This document shows, in pieces, positions 34,171-42,240 of a DNA stretch of 64,000 bases. The notes under the pieces are model-generated. The model saw only the letters and a list, made by a program, of their open reading frames with translations, had not been told where the DNA came from and ran no database searches. The stretch is from contig JADJDU010000030.1 in the NCBI GenBank assembly GCA_016702505.1, forward strand, positions 124,001 through 188,000, in the 5' to 3' direction. The DNA is from Microthrixaceae bacterium (lineage in GTDB: Bacteria > Actinomycetota > Acidimicrobiia > Acidimicrobiales > Iamiaceae). The number at the start of each line of letters is the position of its first letter. The stretch's first letter is position 1. Both the position numbers and the translations under genes were made by a program.

Positions 34171-34958
34171 CGGTCCGAACCTCCGGCGTCCAAGAGGCGC
34201 TGATACGCCTCGGCAAGCTCTGCATCAGGCACCCGGGTGAACCCTTCTGAGTCGATGGTGGCGACCACCGGCCAGATGTTGCGCCTCAGGTCGGGTCCCC
34301 CGGTGGCGGAGTCCTCGTCGGCCGCGGTCACGAGGGCCTGGAGGGCCAGGTCCATGCAGTCCTGGCGGGTAAGCCCGTCACGGAAGCCGAGCTTCACGAC
34401 GGTTGCAGCGTGCAGACCACCAGAACCAGACGTGGCGTAGTCGTTCTCCTCGTATCGCCCACCGGTTATGTCGTATTGGAACAGTCGTCCGACGTTGCGT
34501 CGGGTGTCGAAGCCAGCGAACAGTGGAACCACGGCCAAGCCTTGCATCGCCGCCGGGAGGTGGTTGCGGACCATCCCAGAGAGCTGGTTGGCCTTGCCCT
34601 CCAGCGAAAGGGGCCAGCCTTCAACCTTCTCGTAGTGCTCAAGTTGCAACTGGAACAGCTTCACCATGTCCATGGCCGGGCCAGCCGCTCCGGCGATGGC
34701 AACCCCAGACCACCGGTCTGCTGGGAACACCTTCTCTATCGAGCGGTGGCTGATCAAGTGTCCCGACGTGGCCCTCCGGTCGCCGGCCATGACCACACCG
34801 TCGGCGTAGCGGATGGCAACAACGGTTGTGCCATGGGTCACCGGACCAGCCGAGGTTACCGGCGCGGCTGGGGCTTGGGGCATGAGGCCCTGGCGCCGCA
34901 GCAGGGCTGCGAAGTCGGGTCCGGGATCGTCGCCCGGCGAGAACGTCGGAATCTGCAC
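34167..34958 (-). CDS. prcB: 20S proteasome beta subunit
   Basis: Catalytic threonine protease of the inner rings. The 263-aa precursor has a propeptide of about 43 residues ending THG; self-cleavage would expose Thr44 (TTVVAIRYADGVVMAGDRR). Asp17- and Lys33-equivalents are visible in MAGDRRATSG and HRSIEKVF. Other typical parts are HYEKVEGWPLSLEGKANQL and DEDSATGGPDLRRNIWP. Preceded by pup (31 nt upstream) and overlapping prcA. Confidence 0.96.
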   Translation of the reverse strand: MQIPTFSPGDDPGPDFAALLRRQGLMPQAPAAPVTSAGPVTHGTTVVAIRYADGVVMAGDRRATSGHLISHRSIEKVFPADRWSGVAIAGAAGPAMDMVKLFQLQLEHYEKVEGWPLSLEGKANQLSGMVRNHLPAAMQGLAVVPLFAGFDTRRNVGRLFQYDITGGRYEENDYATSGSGGLHAATVVKLGFRDGLTRQDCMDLALQALVTAADEDSATGGPDLRRNIWPVVATIDSEGFTRVPDAELAEAYQRLLDAGGSDR

Positions 34959-34989
34959 GTTCGGGAGGGTAGCCGTCTACGACCGATTG

Positions 34990-35184
34990 CTACTCGCCGC
35001 CCTTTTGCACGTAGGAACGCACGAAATCCTCGGCGTTGGATTCGAGGACCTCGTCGATCTCGTCCAGAAGATCGTCTATGTCGGCCTTCAGCTTCTCACC
35101 CGTCTCGGTGGGTGCTGGCGCGTCCGATACCTGGTCGGCGTCCCGGGCTGGGGCCGGCTTTCGCTTCTGCTCTCGTTCAGCCAC
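34990..35184 (-). CDS. pup: Prokaryotic ubiquitin-like protein Pup
   Basis: A 64-aa disordered protein tag ending VRSYVQKGGE. The C-terminal residue is glutamate, so it needs no deamidation before PafA uses it, unlike the GGQ form of Mycobacterium. The middle (EKLKADIDDLLDEIDEVLES, about 30-49) is the helix that pairs with Mpa coiled coils. The start is GTG at 35184, set by a strong Shine-Dalgarno AAGGAGGT 5-6 nt upstream. It lies between dop and prcB in the standard actinobacterial order. Confidence 0.96.
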   Translation of the reverse strand: MAEREQKRKPAPARDADQVSDAPAPTETGEKLKADIDDLLDEIDEVLESNAEDFVRSYVQKGGE

Positions 35185-35194
35185 CTCGGACCTC

Positions 35195-35222
35195 CTTCAT
35201 CCGGCACCCTTCATCCGGCACC
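35195..35222. repeat. 14-bp tandem duplication across the dop stop and pup ribosome-binding site
   Basis: CTTCATCCGGCACC appears twice in direct tandem (35195-35208, 35209-35222). In minus-strand reading the first unit holds the last dop codons and its TGA; the second leads into AAGGAGGT of pup. The dop protein end (RLSGAG) is unaffected. Confidence 0.75.
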
Positions 35223-36716
35223 GCTCAACCTAGTCAGCAGGTCGGCCGGATCCACGCTCTGTTCGATCAGGTCGCCGACATGGGCACGGGTACCCCTAAG
35301 CGGCTCCATCATGGGAACCCGTCGCAGGACGTCGCCACCGGTGTCGAATATCAACGAATCCCAGTTGGCGGCCACCACGGCATCGCCCCAACGCTGAAGG
35401 CACCGCCCTCGGAAGTACGCACGGGTGTCGTCGGGTGGGTCGGTGACCGACCGTTCCACGTCGGCGACGTCGACGATCTGGCGCAGTCCAGCCCGGGCTG
35501 CCAGCGACCGTTCGGGGCGAAGGTCGTGGTATTGGAGAGCCAGTGCCGCTAGTCGCGGGTCGGACCACTGCAATCGGTGACGGTCCTGGTAACCAGTGAG
35601 GATCCGGTGCTTGGCCACCCAGTCCAGCCTGTCAGCCAAGGTGGCCGGATCCCGTTCCAACGCGGTGAGTACCTCCTCCCACTGGTCGAGAACCAGGTCA
35701 CCTACAGCCCCACCGACCGCATCCAGACCCGACCGGTCCGCCCATCGCCGGGCCGCGGCGAGCAGGTCCCACTGGATCTCCAGTGCAGTGACCTTCGACC
35801 CGTCCGCCAGCTCGTTCGGCAAGCGAAGGCTCAGGTCGTAGGACACGCGACGCATGGCCTGTACCGGAGATCGGAAGACGGCCAGGTCGTCGAGGGCATC
35901 GTCCTCGACCATGGCCAGCACGAACGCCGTCGTGCCCAGCTTGAGAAGCGTCGCGGTCTCCGAGCAGTTGGCGTCCCCGGTGATCACATGGAGACGCCGG
36001 TATTTCTGGGCGTCGGCGTGAGGTTCGTCTCGGGTGTTGACGATCGGGCGTTTGAGGGTGGTCTCCAGTCCGACCTCGGCCTCGAAGAAGTCCGCCCTCT
36101 GGGTGATCTGGTACGGGACATCGGTCATCCCCATGCCGGGAGCCTCGGTACCGACCTTGCCGCTGCCGGTGAAGATCTGCCGGGTGACGAAGTGGGCGGT
36201 GGCGGCGGCCACGATCCGGGCGAAGGGAACCGACCGAGCCATCAGGTAGTTCTCGTGGCAGCCGTAGGAGTTGCCCTTGCCGTCGGAGTTGTTCTTGTAG
36301 ACCACCAGTTCGGAGTCCGCGGGTAGGAAGCGGCTGGCTGCGGCCATCGACCGCTGGAGTATCACGTCGGCGGCCCGGTCGTACCGCACAACTGCTAGCG
36401 GGTCGGCACACTCCGGCGACGACATCTCGGGATGGGCATGATCGACGTAGTAGCGGGCCCCGTTGGTCAACACCGCGTTCACGAGGTGGGTCTCGACCTC
36501 AGGCGGTTGGGCCGGGCCGGATGCTCCCCTGGCGTCGTTGCCTGGAGTCTCGTCCTCGAAATCCCACTCGACCTTCGCCGCTCCGGCTTGGCGGTCGAGG
36601 TCCGAGAGATAGGCATTGATGAGCAGCGAAGATGCCGTGACCGGGTTTGATTCACCGGGTCCGCGGTGGACGATTCCGTACTCGGTCTCAATGCCCAGGA
36701 CCTTCGGGAGTGCCAT
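35211..36716 (-). CDS. dop: Deamidase/depupylase of Pup
   Basis: A PafA paralogue that deamidates Pup-Gln and removes Pup from substrates. From the ATG at 36716 the protein is 501 aa (MALPKVLGIETEYGIVHRGP). ETEYG in place of PafA's ENEYG, SSLLINAYLSDLDR and the loop around ETPGNDARGASGP are typical of Dop. YVDHAHPEMSSPECADPLAV, KNNSDGKGNSYGCHENYLMA and RPIVNTRDEPHADAQKYRRL parallel PafA. Because Pup here ends in Glu, only the depupylase role is needed. The upstream extension to 36809 lies in a repeat and is not coding. Confidence 0.94.
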   Translation of the reverse strand: MALPKVLGIETEYGIVHRGPGESNPVTASSLLINAYLSDLDRQAGAAKVEWDFEDETPGNDARGASGPAQPPEVETHLVNAVLTNGARYYVDHAHPEMSSPECADPLAVVRYDRAADVILQRSMAAASRFLPADSELVVYKNNSDGKGNSYGCHENYLMARSVPFARIVAAATAHFVTRQIFTGSGKVGTEAPGMGMTDVPYQITQRADFFEAEVGLETTLKRPIVNTRDEPHADAQKYRRLHVITGDANCSETATLLKLGTTAFVLAMVEDDALDDLAVFRSPVQAMRRVSYDLSLRLPNELADGSKVTALEIQWDLLAAARRWADRSGLDAVGGAVGDLVLDQWEEVLTALERDPATLADRLDWVAKHRILTGYQDRHRLQWSDPRLAALALQYHDLRPERSLAARAGLRQIVDVADVERSVTDPPDDTRAYFRGRCLQRWGDAVVAANWDSLIFDTGGDVLRRVPMMEPLRGTRAHVGDLIEQSVDPADLLTRLSGAG

Positions 36717-36746
36717 CGCGGCACGATACCGGCCGTCGACCGTCGG

Positions 36747-36796
36747 TCTGGTCAACCTGGTAGCGACGACGATCGGACCGATCCGCTCATGTCCTT
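36747..36796 (-). repeat. Copy of the dispersed intergenic repeat
   Basis: Minus-strand reading AAAGGACATGAGCGGATCGG, then TCCGATCGTCGTCGCTACC, then AGGTTGACCAGA. Lies between divergent dop and the small membrane-protein gene, so the promoters of both must be within or beside it. Confidence 0.7.
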
Positions 36797-36859
36797 TGGA
36801 CACGACCATTGTCGGGTGTGCAACGCTTCAGGTTCCGAACCTCTACCCTTAGGAACGCC

Positions 36860-37117
36860 GTGATCCTCCTCGCCATCCTGCTCTGGGGCATGCTCTCGGG
36901 CTGGCTCGCCAACATGATCCTCGGCGGCAGTTCCCGTCCCGATGATTGGGGACCGCTGCTGGTGGCCGGGCTGTCAGGTTCCTTCGTCGGGGGAATGGCC
37001 TTGAACCTTCTGACAGGCGAAGGGTTCGCCTTGGCGCCGAGCGGCCTCATCGGAACCGTGCTCGGCGCCGTCATCGTGTTGGCGGGCTGGAACTTCGTTT
37101 CCACCCGCCGCTCATGA
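36860..37117 (+). CDS. Small membrane protein, GlsB/YeaQ/YmgE-like
   Basis: An 85-aa protein, mostly three membrane helices (ILLAILLWGMLSGWLANMIL; GPLLVAGLSGSFVGGMALNL; SGLIGTVLGAVIVLAGWNFV). The glycine-rich pattern GWLANMILGG resembles transglycosylase-associated (GlsB/YeaQ) proteins. I chose GTG at 36860 because AGGA lies 6 nt upstream; the frame is open from 36809. It is the only plus-strand gene in the proteasome region. Function unknown. Confidence 0.6.
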   Translation: MILLAILLWGMLSGWLANMILGGSSRPDDWGPLLVAGLSGSFVGGMALNLLTGEGFALAPSGLIGTVLGAVIVLAGWNFVSTRRS

Positions 37118-37206
37118 AGGTCGAGTCATCGAAGCCGACCGGACTCGACCGCCAGGTTCCCTAGGAGGCGAGCCAGCAGGCGAGCCGACCAATAGACACC
37201 GCATGG

Positions 37207-38967
37207 CTAGAGGTATTGGCCGGTTGCCACCCGCTCGATCGAGCGACCACCGGCAGGCTCGGCGTCTTCGCTCTTCTTGATGAGGGTACGGATGTAGACG
37301 ATCCGCTCGCCTTTCTTGCCCGAGATCTTGGCCCAGTCGTCGGGGTTGGTGGTGTTCGGCAGGTCCTCGTGCTCCTTGTACTCCTGGTGGATCGACGCCA
37401 CCAGGTCTTCGGAGCGAATTCCCACCGAACCCCCAGCGATCTGGCGTTTGATGGCCAACTTCTTGGCTCGCCGCACGATGTTCTCGATCATGGCTCCGGA
37501 CGCGAAGTCCTTGAAGTACATGATCTCCTTGTCTCCGTTTTGATAGGTGACCTCGAGGAACTGGTTCTCCTCGTCGTCCCGGTACATCTCTTCGACAGTG
37601 GACTCGATGATGGCCTGGACGCACTTGTCGGGATCTCCCCCGCCCAAGTCTGTGACCTGGTCGGGATCGAGCGGAAGCGTTGAGGTCAGGTAGCGGGAGA
37701 AGATCTGGGTTGCCGCCGTCTCGTCTGGTCGCTCGATCTTGATCTTCACGTCCAGGCGTCCGGGCCGGAGGATGGCCGGATCGATAAGGTCCTCCCGGTT
37801 GGAGGCCCCAATGACGATCACGTTCTTCAGCGTCTCGACCCCGTCGATCTCGGCCAGGAGTTGGGGGACGATGGTGGACTCCATGTCGGAGCTGATTCCT
37901 GAGCCCCGGGTACGGAACATCGAATCCATCTCGTCGAAGAAGACAATGACCGGCCACCCCTCCTCCGACTTCTCCCGAGCTCGCTGGAACACCAAGCGGA
38001 TCTGACGTTCGGTCTCCCCTACGTACTTGTTGAGCAGTTCGGGACCCTTGATGTTGAGGAAGTAGCTCCGGGCGTGCTCGTCGCCGGACACCTCGGCCAC
38101 TTTCTTGGCCAACGAGTTGGCGACCGCCTTGGCGATGAGGGTCTTGCCGCACCCCGGAGGGCCGTAGAGGAGAATCCCTTTGGGCGCCGGAAGCTGGTAG
38201 GTACCGAACAGCTCGGCGTGCACGAAGGGAAGTTCGACGGCATCGGCGATCTGTTCGATCTGGCTGTCAAGTCCCCCCACGTCCTCATAGGAGACGTCGG
38301 GCACCTCCTCCAGGACCAGTTCCTCGACCTCGGGTCGGGCCAGTTTTTCGAGTATCAAGCCCGAGCGGCTGTCCATCAAGACGGTGTCGCCCGCTCGCAC
38401 CATGGCGGCCAGATCCTCGCCGGTGAACTCGCACACCCGCTCCTCATCGGCACGGCCCACCACCAACGCCCGGCCCGAGCCCATGTTGTCTTTTACGGTC
38501 ACTACCTCGCCGGTGAGGTCATGGCCACGAGAGAGAATCACGCTGAAGGACTCGTTCAGAGCAACCTCATCGCCACGGGTGAGCGAGTCGGCCACGTCGG
38601 GCATGGCTGCCACTCGCATCTTGCGTCCGCCGGAGAACACGTCGACGGTGCCATCGTCGTTGGTGCCGAGAACGGTGCCGTAGGCCGCCGGCGGTTGGGT
38701 GAGCTTGTCCACCTCCTCACGTAGGGCTGCGATGTGGTCGCGAGCCTCACGCAACGTGTAGGTGAGCTTCTCGTTCTGGCTGACAGCTTGTTGAAGTTGC
38801 CCCTTGGTCTCCAGCAACCGCTCCTCGAGGGTGCGAACCCGCTTGGGAGCCTCCTGGAGGCGCCTCCGAAGGGTCGTCACCTCTTCCTCGAGGGATGCCG
38901 CTTGCTCTCGGAGGTCGTTCAGTTCGGCGTCGCCGCTCGGGTTCCGGATCGTTTCGTCATCGCTCAC
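37207..38967 (-). CDS. mpa: Proteasome-associated AAA ATPase (Mpa/ARC)
   Basis: Unfolds pupylated proteins and feeds them to the 20S core. The GTG at 38967 (MSDDETIRNPSGD) has GGGAGGG just upstream and gives 586 aa; a longer start adds six residues. Order: N-terminal coiled coil (about 12-85, LREQAASLEEEVTTLRRRLQ), tandem OB domains (about 90-235), AAA module with Walker A LYGPPGCGKTLIAKAV, Walker B VIVFFDEMDSMF and arginine-finger region. It ends GQYL, the docking tail for the alpha rings. First gene of the dop-pup-prcB-prcA side of the cluster. Confidence 0.95.
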   Translation of the reverse strand: MSDDETIRNPSGDAELNDLREQAASLEEEVTTLRRRLQEAPKRVRTLEERLLETKGQLQQAVSQNEKLTYTLREARDHIAALREEVDKLTQPPAAYGTVLGTNDDGTVDVFSGGRKMRVAAMPDVADSLTRGDEVALNESFSVILSRGHDLTGEVVTVKDNMGSGRALVVGRADEERVCEFTGEDLAAMVRAGDTVLMDSRSGLILEKLARPEVEELVLEEVPDVSYEDVGGLDSQIEQIADAVELPFVHAELFGTYQLPAPKGILLYGPPGCGKTLIAKAVANSLAKKVAEVSGDEHARSYFLNIKGPELLNKYVGETERQIRLVFQRAREKSEEGWPVIVFFDEMDSMFRTRGSGISSDMESTIVPQLLAEIDGVETLKNVIVIGASNREDLIDPAILRPGRLDVKIKIERPDETAATQIFSRYLTSTLPLDPDQVTDLGGGDPDKCVQAIIESTVEEMYRDDEENQFLEVTYQNGDKEIMYFKDFASGAMIENIVRRAKKLAIKRQIAGGSVGIRSEDLVASIHQEYKEHEDLPNTTNPDDWAKISGKKGERIVYIRTLIKKSEDAEPAGGRSIERVATGQYL

Positions 38968-39264
38968 GACAAACCCTCCCTGCATCTGTTCCGTTGTGGG
39001 TCACCCCACTGGGACGCTACTCCCGGTTCGGATCGATTCGGCGCACCCCTAGGCCTGACTTTTGCTCCTGAAGGTGACCACCACACCACCCTCACTCTCC
39101 GCATCACTTCGAATCGGAGCGTGTGACCCAAGACCGGTATGTCACGGTCGAGCGACGTCGGCCAGGTTCGGTTTCGCCTCACGGTTCCGCTACGCTCCGC
39201 GGCACGGCATCCGCCCTGTCGTCCAAAGAGGACGACGCCACCCACGAGAGAGGCAACCGCAACC
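38968..39264. promoter_or_regulatory. Divergent promoter region between mpa and ferredoxin gene
   Basis: 297 nt with no credible gene. It must carry the start signals for mpa (minus) and the ferredoxin gene (plus). A weak sigma-70-like pair, TTCGGT then TACGCT with 18-nt spacing (about 39169-39198), precedes the ferredoxin gene. No palindromic operator was recognised. Confidence 0.35.
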
Positions 39265-39498
39265 ATGAAGGTCTGGATCGACCAGGATCTCTGCACCGGC
39301 GACGGGCTCTGCGAGGAGATCGCTCCCGACGTCTTCACACTTCTCGACGATGGCCTCGCCTATGTGAAGGAAGGCTCCAAGGTCTACTCCGATCCGGGTG
39401 GACCCGAGGGCTTGGCCAACGTGCCAGCCGGCCAGGAAGAAGCTGTGATCGAGTCCGCCGAGGAATGCCCCGGCGAATGCATCTTCATCGAAGTCTGA
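39265..39498 (+). CDS. Small ferredoxin, probably [3Fe-4S]
   Basis: A 77-aa electron-transfer protein. Cysteine pattern: KVWIDQDLCTGDGLCEEIAP (C9 and C15) and EECPGECIFIEV near the end. The C-x5-C first half, where [4Fe-4S] ferredoxins have C-x2-C-x2-C, together with a final CP, fits the [3Fe-4S] or variant type that often serves cytochromes P450. Start is the ATG at 39265. No P450 or reductase is adjacent, so its partner is unknown. It is followed by tandem hairpins ending both converging transcripts. Confidence 0.85.
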   Translation: MKVWIDQDLCTGDGLCEEIAPDVFTLLDDGLAYVKEGSKVYSDPGGPEGLANVPAGQEEAVIESAEECPGECIFIEV

Positions 39499-39510
39499 TC
39501 AATCGTCCCC

Positions 39511-39569
39511 GATTCTGGGGAACGATCTAAGGGAATGGCGAGGTGGCGGGGTCTTCGGACCCCGCCACC
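39511..39569. terminator. Bidirectional terminator: two hairpins between convergent genes
   Basis: The main hairpin has a perfect 12-bp stem, GGTGGCGGGGTC (39542-39553) and GACCCCGCCACC (39558-39569), around a TTCG tetraloop. A weaker hairpin, ATCGTCCCC/GGGGAACGAT, precedes it (about 39512-39535). They sit between the ends of the ferredoxin gene (+) and trmI (-). Confidence 0.8.
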
Positions 39570-39575
39570 GTCGCG

Positions 39576-40367
39576 TCATCCCGAGGGAAGCAGCCGGGCG
39601 TGGGTCAAGAAACCGGTGTGGGCCACCATGCGGTGGTCGGGTCGAACCGAGGTGCCGTCAATGTTCCACCCCCGATTGAGGACTTCGATTGTCTCGGCCA
39701 GTTCGAAGGAGCTGTCCACCAGCCTCTCGCGGAACTGAACGGCCTGGATGATGGTCGGCGTGTACGCCAAGATGATCCCGCCCGGGTGCAGCGCCTTCTC
39801 GGCGTGGCCGACCACTTGCCAAGGTTCGGGAAGATCCAGGACCACCCGATCGAGGTTCTCCTCGTCGATCCCCTCGTAGCAGTCCCGATTCTCGACTCGA
39901 TATCGATCCGTGAGCTCTGAGCCACCGAAGGTCGTCACGTTCTTGAGGGCTCGGGAGGCGAAGTCCTCCCGCAGTTCGTAGCCCGTGACCACAGCCCCGG
40001 CTCGGAGCATGGTCATGGACAGCGCTCCGGACCCGACCCCGGACTCCAGCACCCGTGCCCCGGGGAAGATGTCGGCCAGCATCAGGATCGGGCCGAGATC
40101 CTTTGGGTAGATCACCTGTGCGCCTCGAGGCATCTTCAACACGAAATCGCTGAGTGTCGGCCGGAAGGTGGTGAAGGTGGCCCCGCGGGATGAACGCACC
40201 ACCGCCCCCTCGGGCTGGCCGATGATCTCGCTGTGGGGAATGAAGCCAGAATGGGTGTGGAACTCGGCACCGTCCTCCAACGCCACGAGATATCGGCGCT
40301 TCTTACGATCCATGAGGAGGATCTCCTCCCCGACTCTGAACGAACGATCGGAAGCGTTATCGCTCAC
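39576..40367 (-). CDS. trmI: tRNA (adenine-58-N1)-methyltransferase TrmI
   Basis: Makes m1A58 in the tRNA T-loop. From GTG 40367 the protein is 263 aa. The N-terminal beta domain (FRVGEEILLMDRKKRRYLVA; HTHSGFIPHSEIIGQPEGAV) is followed by the Rossmann domain with RVLESGVGSGALSMTMLRAG (SAM) and the catalytic-region motif VVLDLPEPWQVV. It is the homologue of mycobacterial Rv2118c, which also lies beside mpa. The GTG overlaps the ttuA stop (GTGA), so trmI is the last gene of a ThiS-like-ttuA-trmI run. Confidence 0.93.
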   Translation of the reverse strand: MSDNASDRSFRVGEEILLMDRKKRRYLVALEDGAEFHTHSGFIPHSEIIGQPEGAVVRSSRGATFTTFRPTLSDFVLKMPRGAQVIYPKDLGPILMLADIFPGARVLESGVGSGALSMTMLRAGAVVTGYELREDFASRALKNVTTFGGSELTDRYRVENRDCYEGIDEENLDRVVLDLPEPWQVVGHAEKALHPGGIILAYTPTIIQAVQFRERLVDSSFELAETIEVLNRGWNIDGTSVRPDHRMVAHTGFLTHARLLPSG

Positions 40368-41341
40368 AGCGGACGGCCTTTCCTGGTGAGGGTGACGGGC
40401 TGAGCTCCGGCTGAGCGTTCGATCAGACGACAGAACGCGCAGACCTCCGAGGTGCTCGGTGAGCCGCACCGATCGCAACGGCCGAGTGCGCCATCATGAT
40501 CGCCCTCGCCGAGAGGAGAGCCCTGCTCCAACGGCGCTGGCGCAGCGTCAGCGAAGCGGCCCGAGGCGCGAGCCAAGAACCCGAAGTAGAAGTCGTGTTT
40601 GGAGCCAGGTGACCGGGCCTCGATGTCGTTGAGGGCTTCCTTGTACCCGAGGTGCTTGTTGCCTTCGGCCATCGGGCATTCCTCGACGATGTAGTCGATG
40701 CCACGCAGAACGCAGTACGCCGCCATCTCCCGCTCACCGAGCCGGATGAGCGGCTTCACCTTCTTGGGGAAACCAGCCCGAGCTTCCAGGACCGGCATCT
40801 GTCGGGCCAGGTACTCGGTCTGCCACCGCAGTGTGTTGCCGAACAACACCGCCGCCTCGTCGTCCAGGTTGTGGCCGGTGGCCACGGCGTCGAACCCACC
40901 GTCCACGGCTGCCCGGTCGAAGAGATGACGTTTGGACAACCCGCACGCCGAACAGGGGACTCGACGGGTCGCCTTGGCTGCGGTCGGCACATCGGTGCCG
41001 TACTCCTCGCGGAGATCGATCTGGTGCAAGGTCAGACCACGGTCATGGGCGAAAGATCGCACCATCTCCCCTGACCGGTCGCTGTAGCCACCGATCCCGA
41101 GCCCGATGTAGAGGCCATGGGCTTCGTAGCCGAGTTCGCGAAGCAGATCCCAGAGGGCGAGGCTGTCTTTCCCGCCCGAGACGGCCACCAGAACCCGGTC
41201 TCCCGGGTTGAGCATGTCGAAATCCTCGATGGCCTTGGCCGTCTGATCTCGGCACAAGCGCAGGAAGTGATCGACACAGAAGTTGGCGTTGTGCCTTCGG
41301 ATGTCGATCACTGCCGGTTCCCGACAGACTCGACACTTCAT
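40364..41341 (-). CDS. ttuA: tRNA 2-thiolation enzyme, TtuA-like
   Basis: A 325-aa ATP-pyrophosphatase of the TtcA/TtuA group. N-terminal zinc finger CRVC ... FCVDHFLRLC, ATP loop VLVAVSGGKDSLALWDLL, iron-sulfur cysteines in VPCSACGLSKRHLF and VEECPMAEGNKH, and a C-terminal zinc finger (GRCDRCGSPSTS, then CAFC). Two terminal zinc fingers plus the central CxxC...C identify TtuA, which thiolates U54 of the tRNA T-loop in thermophiles, rather than TtcA (C32). Flanked by a ThiS-like sulfur-carrier gene (4-nt overlap) and trmI (4-nt overlap), which fits this role exactly. Confidence 0.85.
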   Translation of the reverse strand: MKCRVCREPAVIDIRRHNANFCVDHFLRLCRDQTAKAIEDFDMLNPGDRVLVAVSGGKDSLALWDLLRELGYEAHGLYIGLGIGGYSDRSGEMVRSFAHDRGLTLHQIDLREEYGTDVPTAAKATRRVPCSACGLSKRHLFDRAAVDGGFDAVATGHNLDDEAAVLFGNTLRWQTEYLARQMPVLEARAGFPKKVKPLIRLGEREMAAYCVLRGIDYIVEECPMAEGNKHLGYKEALNDIEARSPGSKHDFYFGFLARASGRFADAAPAPLEQGSPLGEGDHDGALGRCDRCGSPSTSEVCAFCRLIERSAGAQPVTLTRKGRPL

Positions 41342-41538
41342 TCGGCGCCACCGGAGATGACCGGTCGGATCTCCACCTCGTCATCATCGGCCAACATGGC
41401 ATCTCCGGGAACGAGGGTCCCGCCCCGGATCACGAGGACAGATTCTCGGTTGAGGTCGAGGTGCCGTAGGAGGGCAACGATGCTCGTCGGACCGGCGATC
41501 TCGACGATGCGGTTCGGATTTCGCAGGTGCACCTTCAC
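41338..41538 (-). CDS. ThiS/MoaD-like sulfur carrier, TtuB-like
   Basis: A 66-aa beta-grasp protein from GTG 41538 (MKVHLRNPNRIVEIAGPTSI), ending DDDEVEIRPVISGGAE. The core matches ThiS/MoaD carriers that hold sulfur as a C-terminal Gly-Gly thiocarboxylate. Here two residues (Ala-Glu) follow the Gly-Gly, so the protein would need trimming before activation. It overlaps ttuA by 4 nt and is most likely its sulfur donor. No E1-like activating enzyme or trimming protease is in this window. The open frame extends upstream to 41631 without family resemblance. Confidence 0.8.
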   Translation of the reverse strand: MKVHLRNPNRIVEIAGPTSIVALLRHLDLNRESVLVIRGGTLVPGDAMLADDDEVEIRPVISGGAE

Positions 41539-41614
41539 CGCTCCATCCTGCCTCCCACCACGGGCCACACCCAAAGGCCGTGGTCGAACCGGTGCGCCCC
41601 GAGGTCCGACCCGA

Positions 41615-42001
41615 TCAGCGGCGAGCTGCACCCTTCACGTCAGCGTGGGTGAGGACCGCCCGCTTGGAGGCCCGACGGCGGCGACGCGACTTCGGGGTGG
41701 CTTCGAGCTTTCGTCTCGCCTTCCTCCCCTTACGGGAGAGCTGGGCAGCATCCACCGGAACCGACTCTATGGTGGCAACCCCATTGGCCACCGTTATCCG
41801 ATCACCGGGCCGGATCACCTCGCGGAGAAGGATCTCGGGCTGGCGACGGGCCAGTGTCCGTACCTTGCGAACGGTCCACAAACCTGTCCCAAGGTAGAAC
41901 CACCCGCGGCTTCCTCCCATCAACCCCCGGTTGATGCCCAGGCGTTCCAGGTTTCGGAGCATTCCACCGGACCGGACCGGCACAGGTCGGAGCCGGGCCA
42001 T
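41615..42001 (-). CDS. Small basic hypothetical protein
   Basis: A 128-aa protein of unknown function. The middle (LMGGSRGWFYLGTGLWTVRK) may be a weak membrane or amphipathic segment; the C-terminal third is strongly basic (AQLSRKGRKARRKLEATPKS, then RRRRRASKRAVLTH). Its start shares a base with the stop of the next upstream gene (42001). Likely part of an envelope-associated trio with the two genes upstream; no motif allows a function. Confidence 0.5.
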   Translation of the reverse strand: MARLRPVPVRSGGMLRNLERLGINRGLMGGSRGWFYLGTGLWTVRKVRTLARRQPEILLREVIRPGDRITVANGVATIESVPVDAAQLSRKGRKARRKLEATPKSRRRRRASKRAVLTHADVKGAARR

Positions 42002-42240
42002 CAGTAACGCCGAACCTCGATGACGGTGGTCTTGCGACGGCCGCGGCTACGCCCGAGGAGGAACACCCCGATCACAACGGCCGCTGCCACTACCGCACCC
42101 ACGGCGACAGCCGTACCCTTGGCAGCGTCGGCGCGGTCGTCGACATCGGCGGTCAATTGGCGGAACTTGGCTTCGAGATCTTCTCGGGTGATCTTGTCCT
42201 GCTCGGGCATAGCCCCAGCTCCAGTGTGAGTCGCGGTCAT
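42001..42240 (-). CDS. Small single-span membrane protein
   Basis: A 79-aa protein: charged N-terminus (DKITREDLEAKFRQLTADVD), one membrane helix (GTAVAVGAVVAAAVVIGVFL, about 45-66) and a basic tail (GRSRGRRKTTVIEVRRY). The ATG at 42240 overlaps the stop of the upstream holin-like gene. DUF-type proteins of this shape often accompany holin-like membrane proteins in actinobacteria. Function unknown. Confidence 0.6.
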   Translation of the reverse strand: MTATHTGAGAMPEQDKITREDLEAKFRQLTADVDDRADAAKGTAVAVGAVVAAAVVIGVFLLGRSRGRRKTTVIEVRRY

